From an uncultured Eubacteriales bacterium (GTDB lineage Bacteria; Bacillota; Clostridia; Lachnospirales; Lachnospiraceae): a stretch of DNA of 64,000 nucleotides. The translations under genes were made by a program, and so were the position numbers. The DNA lies in the NCBI GenBank assembly GCA_900545225.1, contig UQXZ01000006.1, positions 33,482-97,481 of the forward strand. Reading direction: 5' to 3'. Below are positions 60,205 to 64,000 of this stretch, piece by piece. The first letter of the stretch is position 1, and each line of letters starts with the position of its first letter. Below the pieces are notes generated by a model. It was not told the origin of the DNA and did not search any database. It worked only from the letters and a program-made list of their open reading frames with translations.

Positions 60205-61410
60205 TTATTGTTCCTTTTTATTGTGAATTTCAAGCGCCTTATCAAGTATTTTATGTGCACATCTTATCTTAGACATAAGTGGAAGTGCCTCTTCGTCATA
60301 ATTTGTAAGGATAGTTACCTGATTTGTATCATGTGCAAATCCTGCTCCCGGTGTGCTTATGCAGTTGGCAACAATTAAATCAAGATTCTTAGTGGAAAGC
60401 TTTCTTCTTGCATTTGGAAGAACCTCTTCACTTTCCATTGCAAAGCCGCATACTACCTGTTTTTCTGTTTTGGCATTGCCAATAGTCTTAAGAATGTCAG
60501 GAGTTCTTTCAAGTAAAATCTGACCTGAAGCATTTTCTTTTTTTATCTTCTGATCTGAAACAGTAGCAGGAGTAAAATCTGCAACTGCAGCGGCTAATAC
60601 AATAATATCAGCATCATCACTTCTGTCAGTTACTTCGTTGAACATTTCCATTGCACTTGTAACATTTATCGTTTCAGCATACATAGGAGGCTTAAGTTCT
60701 GTCGGTCCGCTGACGAGAGTTACCTTGGCGCCTCTTGCAATAGCTGCGCTTGCAATGGCATATCCCATTTTACCTGTAGAATTGTTGGAAATAAATCTTA
60801 CAGGATCGATTTTTTCTCTTGTAGGGCCTGCATTTACAAGAACGTGGAGCTGACACATATCCTTTGGAGCACTGATAAATGCAGTAATTGCCTCAAGAAT
60901 TTCTTCTGGCTCACGAAGTCGTCCGTTGCCACGTGTACCGCATGCAAGTCGGCCGCTGTCAGGCTCTATAATTTCAAAACCGTATTCTCTTGCTTTCTTA
61001 ATATTGTCCTCAGTAATAGGATTGTTCCACATTTTAGTGTTCATTGCAGGTGCGATAAGCTTTGGACAGTCACATGCCAGAACAGTTGTAGTAAGCATAT
61101 CATCTGCAATTCCGTGAACTAACTTGGCAATTACATTGGCTGTCGCAGGTGCAATAATAACCAGGTCCGTGCTGTCGGAAAGAGATATATGTTCTGTAGA
61201 AAATTCATGATTTCTGTCAAATGTATCAGTAATTGTACGGTTGCCTGTAATGGCATCAAATGTTGTAGGAGTGATAAATTCTCTCGCGTTTTCAGTCATA
61301 ATTACAGTGACATTTGCATGCTGCTTAACCAGTAATGAAGCCAGATTAGCTGCTTTATATGCCGCAATTCCACCCGTTACACCGAGTAAAATATTTTTTC
61401 CTTTTAGCAT
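60205..61410 (-). CDS. coaBC: Bifunctional phosphopantothenoylcysteine decarboxylase/synthetase CoaBC
   Basis: CoaBC makes 4'-phosphopantetheine from phosphopantothenate and Cys in coenzyme A synthesis. The 401-residue fusion has the FMN decarboxylase half (about 1-185: ILLGVTGGIAAYKAANLASL, the conserved APAMNTKMWNNP, and the Cys lid GRLACGTRGNGRLREPEEI) and the synthetase half (from about 190: VNAGPTREKIDPVRFISNNS with TGKMGYAIA, AAAVADFTP, then VCGFAMES). It starts at ATG 61410 (minus strand) behind GGGAGG; a further in-frame start upstream overlaps the RBS. The stop is adjacent to the murE-like start, so both share one transcript. Confidence 0.96.
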   Translation of the reverse strand: MLKGKNILLGVTGGIAAYKAANLASLLVKQHANVTVIMTENAREFITPTTFDAITGNRTITDTFDRNHEFSTEHISLSDSTDLVIIAPATANVIAKLVHGIADDMLTTTVLACDCPKLIAPAMNTKMWNNPITEDNIKKAREYGFEIIEPDSGRLACGTRGNGRLREPEEILEAITAFISAPKDMCQLHVLVNAGPTREKIDPVRFISNNSTGKMGYAIASAAIARGAKVTLVSGPTELKPPMYAETINVTSAMEMFNEVTDRSDDADIIVLAAAVADFTPATVSDQKIKKENASGQILLERTPDILKTIGNAKTEKQVVCGFAMESEEVLPNARRKLSTKNLDLIVANCISTPGAGFAHDTNQVTILTNYDEEALPLMSKIRCAHKILDKALEIHNKKEQ

Positions 61411-61492
61411 ATTTAACCTCCCAATAAAAATAGCAGGCAATGTTATTGCCGATAAATGTTGCTTTAAATCTTATAAACTAACTTTTTTAAAA

Positions 61493-62246
61493 TTAATTCT
61501 CTTCAGTTGTTTCGAATTCTTTTGCTGCATCCTTAAGAAGCTTTATAATAGGCAGCTTCTGAGGACAAACATGTTCACATCCGCCGCAGGCAATACATGC
61601 ACTTGCCTTAGAATGTTCACCTACAGTAAGAGAGTTGTTGTAGCAGTAGCTTGATATAAAATCATTGAAAATGTTTTTAGAATTAAGACATGCCAGAACT
61701 TCAGGAATCATGATATTTGCAGGGCAGTGGTTCTGCTGTGTGCAATAGTGGCATGATGTACAGTCAATCATATCAAGGTGGTTAAATACATCAACAACCT
61801 TATCTATTGCAGCCTTTTCCGTATCTGTAAGTGGCTTAAAGTCTTTCATGTATGAAACGTTGTCACGCATTTGCTCCATATTGCTCATACCGGATAAAAC
61901 AACAGCTACATTTTCATTTCCTGCTGCGTATCTGATTGCGTAGCTGGCGTTAGACATATGTGTGTTTTCAGCCTGGTTAACCTCATCAAATACCTTCTGA
62001 GCATCTGCAGGAAGCTTAACGAGATTTCCACCCTTTACAGGCTCCATAACGATTATAGGTTTATTGTGCTTATGGGCAACTTCATATGTTTTTCTGCTTT
62101 CAATTGTAGGATTTTCCATCCAGATATCCATGGGCAGTATCAAAATAGTTAAAACCGTTATCTATAAAGTAATCAACCATTTCTTTTGTTGTTTCAATGT
62201 CAACATCCTTGCCATTCATAGGAAGGCGCATCATACCAAACCCCAA
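61493..62246 (-). pseudogene. Aldo/keto reductase with C-terminal 4Fe-4S domain, internally deleted
   Basis: The C-terminal two thirds are intact in one frame (62143 down to 61493): ENPTIESRKTYEVAHKHNKP, VMEPVKGGNLVKLP, and the ferredoxin-like tail with CTSCHYCTQQNHCP and ACIACGGCEHVCPQKLP. The N-terminus is present upstream in another frame: LGFGMMRLPMNGKDVDIE then MVDYFIDNGFNYFDTAHGY, which carries the AKR catalytic Asp and Tyr. Between them about 120-150 residues (barrel strands with the catalytic Lys and His) are missing and the frames do not match; the junction is near 62128-62150. The family is the radical-free Fe-S aldo/keto reductase group of anaerobes. This copy is a deletion pseudogene. 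Residual translation from 62143 would lack the active site. Confidence 0.85.
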
Positions 62247-62354
62247 TTTTTTATTTATTTTTAAAAAATATCATTCATTTCAAAAGCCCCGTTGATTTGT
62301 TTGCTCAGAATATTATAACACATATACAAATATAATCTGTAAAAAAGGGCCTTA

Positions 62355-62424
62355 AATTCAAAATGAAATCGTGTTTAAATTCGCTTGAAATTGCATTTGA
62401 ATTCAAAATGAAATCATGTTTAAA
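62355..62424. repeat. 25-bp direct repeats upstream of adh
   Basis: Copies at 62355-62379 and 62400-62424 differ at one base (core AATTCAAAATGAAATC then TGTTTAAA) and start 45 bp apart. They lie about 65-135 bp upstream of the adh -35. Confidence 0.75.
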
Positions 62425-62450
62425 ATACACATAAAATGGGTATTTTAAAC
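62418..62450. repeat. 11-bp inverted repeat upstream of adh
   Basis: GTTTAAAATAC (62418-62428) and GTATTTTAAAC (62440-62450), overlapping the end of the second direct repeat and 40 bp ahead of the -35. Candidate operator of adh. Confidence 0.6.
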
Positions 62451-62489
62451 TTAAAATTTAGACAAAATCAAAAAAATAAAAAAATTATG

Positions 62490-62518
62490 TTGACGGATTG
62501 CATTTTATTTAATACAAT
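62490..62518 (+). promoter_or_regulatory. adh promoter
   Basis: TTGACG (62490-62495), 17-nt spacer, TACAAT (62513-62518), giving a leader of about 70 nt. Confidence 0.75.
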
Positions 62519-62594
62519 ACGACCCATAGACAAGACAAGGGCATCTGACATTAATTATATTCGAGACAAGTATAGTTAATCGGAGGATACCATT

Positions 62595-63812
62595 ATGGCA
62601 AGATTTACATTACCTAGAGACATCTACCATGGAAAAGGCGCTTTAGAGCACCTTAAGGAACTCAAAGGTACAAAGGCAATGATTTGCGTTGGTGGTGGCG
62701 CAATGAAGAGAGGCGGTTTCTTACAGAGAGCTGAGCAGTATCTTAAGGAAGCCGGCATGGAAGTTAAGATCTTTGAAGGTATCGAGTCTGACCCATCAAT
62801 TGAGACAGTTATGAAGGGTGCAGCAGTTATGGAAGAATTTGGTCCGGACTGGATCGTTGCTATCGGTGGTGGTTCACCTATCGACGCAACAAAGGCTATG
62901 TGGATCAAGTACGAATATCCAGATATCGAATTCAAAGACATGTGTAAAGTATTCGGACTTCCTGAGATGCGTAAGAAGGCTCATTTCTGTGCCGTTTCTT
63001 CAACATCAGGTACAGCTACAGAAGTTACAGCTTTCTCAGTAATCACAGATTACTCAACAGGTACAAAGTATCCAATCGCTGACTTCGAAATTACACCGGA
63101 CGTAGCTATCGTTGATCCAGAGCTTACACACACACTTCCTAAGAAGATGGTTGCATTCACAGGTATGGATGCTTTAACACATGCTATTGAAGCGTATGTT
63201 GCTACAGCTAAGAGCCCATTCTCAGATCCACTTGCAATTCATGCAATTGAAATGATCCAGAATAACTTAGTTAGATCATACAACGAAGATATGGTAGCAA
63301 GAGACGAAATGCACTATGCACAGTGCCTCGCAGGTATGGCATTTACAAATGCTTTACTTGGTATCGTTCACTCACTTGCTCATAAGACAGGTGCTGTATT
63401 CCAGGATTGCGGTGCACACATCGTTCACGGTGCAGCTAATGCTATGTACCTTCCAAAGGTAATTGCCTTCAACTCAAGAGATCTTGAAGCTAAGAAGAGA
63501 TATGCTACAATTGCTGATTACATGCACTTATCAGGTGCTAACGAAGACGAGAAGGTTGCATCACTTATTAAGGCTGTAAGACAGTTCAGCATCGATATGA
63601 ACATCCCTCGTGGTATCAAGTTCTATGCTGCAGATGGTACTCCAGCTGAGCAGGGCTTCGTTCCAGAAGAAATCTTCCTTGAGAGATCAAGATCAATCGC
63701 TGAGAGAGCTGTTGAAGATGCTTGTACAGGTTCTAACCCACGTAGCGTTTCTGTTGATGAGATGGAAAAAGTTCTTAAGGCTTGCTACTACGATACAGAA
63801 GTAGATTTCTAA
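62595..63812 (+). CDS. Iron-containing alcohol dehydrogenase
   Basis: A 405-residue class III (Fe-ADH) enzyme that interconverts aldehydes or ketones and alcohols with NAD(P)H, likely a redox outlet of fermentation. The nucleotide site has ICVGGGAMKRGG and AIGGGSPIDATKAMW; the metal ligands lie in TGMDALTHAIEAYVA and HSLAHKTGAVFQDCGAHIVH followed by HGAANAMYLPKV. The codon choice is strongly biased (GGT, GCT, AAG, AGA), which suggests high expression. The start is ATG 62595 behind CGGAGGA. It has a good promoter with upstream repeats and a terminator behind it, into which a group II intron is inserted. Exact substrate is unknown. Confidence 0.93.
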   Translation: MARFTLPRDIYHGKGALEHLKELKGTKAMICVGGGAMKRGGFLQRAEQYLKEAGMEVKIFEGIESDPSIETVMKGAAVMEEFGPDWIVAIGGGSPIDATKAMWIKYEYPDIEFKDMCKVFGLPEMRKKAHFCAVSSTSGTATEVTAFSVITDYSTGTKYPIADFEITPDVAIVDPELTHTLPKKMVAFTGMDALTHAIEAYVATAKSPFSDPLAIHAIEMIQNNLVRSYNEDMVARDEMHYAQCLAGMAFTNALLGIVHSLAHKTGAVFQDCGAHIVHGAANAMYLPKVIAFNSRDLEAKKRYATIADYMHLSGANEDEKVASLIKAVRQFSIDMNIPRGIKFYAADGTPAEQGFVPEEIFLERSRSIAERAVEDACTGSNPRSVSVDEMEKVLKACYYDTEVDF

Positions 63813-63914
63813 TTTAATTATATAGACATTAATAAATTTGGATAAAGTATTTACTAACAATACCGACTACAGTTAGTCATTTAAGTTAATAAATAAGTAA
63901 AATATGGATATTAG

Positions 63915-63949
63915 AGTAAGTTACTGGTATACTACCCGTAACTTACTTT
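63915..63949 (+). terminator. adh terminator, site of intron insertion
   Basis: AGTAAGTTAC (63915-63924) pairs with GTAACTTACT (63938-63947), followed by TT and then the intron 5' end. The normal T-tract is interrupted, as expected for a terminator used as a group IIC target. Confidence 0.75.
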
Positions 63950-64000
63950 GTTTGCGCGCCATGGGCGCGCTCTAACGGGTGTAAGTCCCGAACACGCCCA
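63950..64000 (+). mobile_element. Group II intron, 5' end (bacterial class C-like)
   Basis: From GTTTG (63950-63954) the sequence continues CGCGCC-ATGG-GCGCGC, then TCTAACGGGTGTAAGTCCCGAAC (split here as TCTAACGGGTG and TAAGTCCCGAAC). The ATGGG-GC start helix and the GGGTG..AGTCCCGAAC segment match the beginning of domain I of bacterial class C introns such as that of Oceanobacillus. The first bases are GTTTG, not the usual GTGYG. GC content jumps sharply against the flanking DNA. Insertion directly behind a terminator stem is the class C habit. The reverse transcriptase and the rest lie beyond the window. Confidence 0.8.

Noticed and set aside
60844..61122. Plus-strand Cys-rich frame opposite coaBC
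   Set aside because: Antisense to an intact coaBC; no RBS or family resemblance.

Overview
The window is 64 kb of AT-rich chromosome. It probably comes from an anaerobic Firmicute of the family Lachnospiraceae (Lachnospira/Butyrivibrio/Roseburia-like). The evidence is the clostridial gene order around ffh-rpsP-rimM-rplS-rbgA-rnhB, the presence of DUF5688 and DUF4364 proteins, the meso-diaminopimelate dehydrogenase route to lysine, an archaeal-type AspRS next to gatCAB, AGA-dominated arginine codons, and strong AGGAGG-type ribosome binding sites. The genus is inference. I saw no rRNA, tRNA, CRISPR array, prophage or complete insertion sequence.

Layout. 1-3.6 kb: end of pepD, a MarR regulator with clear operator boxes, a decayed MATE pump, a DUF5688 gene and a Crh-like HPr without the phosphorylatable His. 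3.6-12 kb: valS-rimO-pgsA, then recA, recX and rny. 12-18 kb: an aspartate aminotransferase, proC, metA, an uncharacterised gene and a PHP phosphatase. 18-23 kb: lower glycolysis (gap, pgk, tpiA, gpmI). 23-26 kb: a FUSC-family membrane protein and a DUF4364 gene. 26-31 kb: the SRP/ribosome cluster ylxM-ffh-rpsP-khpA-rimM-rplS-rbgA-rnhB, in which khpA has an in-frame amber stop and trmD is missing from its usual place. 31-39 kb: elaA-like GNAT, a small unknown, folC, an M16C peptidase, era, recO and a pyridoxal kinase. 39-43 kb: ddh-lysA, and tyrA-tadA on the minus strand. 43-50 kb: leuS, a lipid-linked flippase and clpC. 50-57 kb: an unknown gene, radA, aspS2 and gatCAB. 57-64 kb: degV, murE-like and coaBC (minus strand), an aldo/keto reductase pseudogene, an iron alcohol dehydrogenase, and the first ~50 nt of a group II intron directly behind that gene's terminator.

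How it fits together. Most of the window is housekeeping: central glycolysis, amino-acid synthesis (Pro, Met, Lys, Tyr), translation factors and aminoacyl-tRNA synthetases, recombination and repair (RecA, RecX, RecO, RadA, RuvB-independent), and cell-wall precursors. AspS2 with GatCAB most likely makes Asn-tRNA(Asn) by transamidation. Transcription units end at many strong intrinsic terminators and several good sigma-A promoters can be read.

I did not find a convincing new multi-gene system. The observations most worth following are the amber codon in khpA together with the complete absence of TAG among the 53 intact stop codons, the group IIC-like intron end, the MarR operator set beside a dying efflux gene, the Crh-like HPr, and several unexplained repeat arrays in promoter regions (metA, adh, recA, recX).
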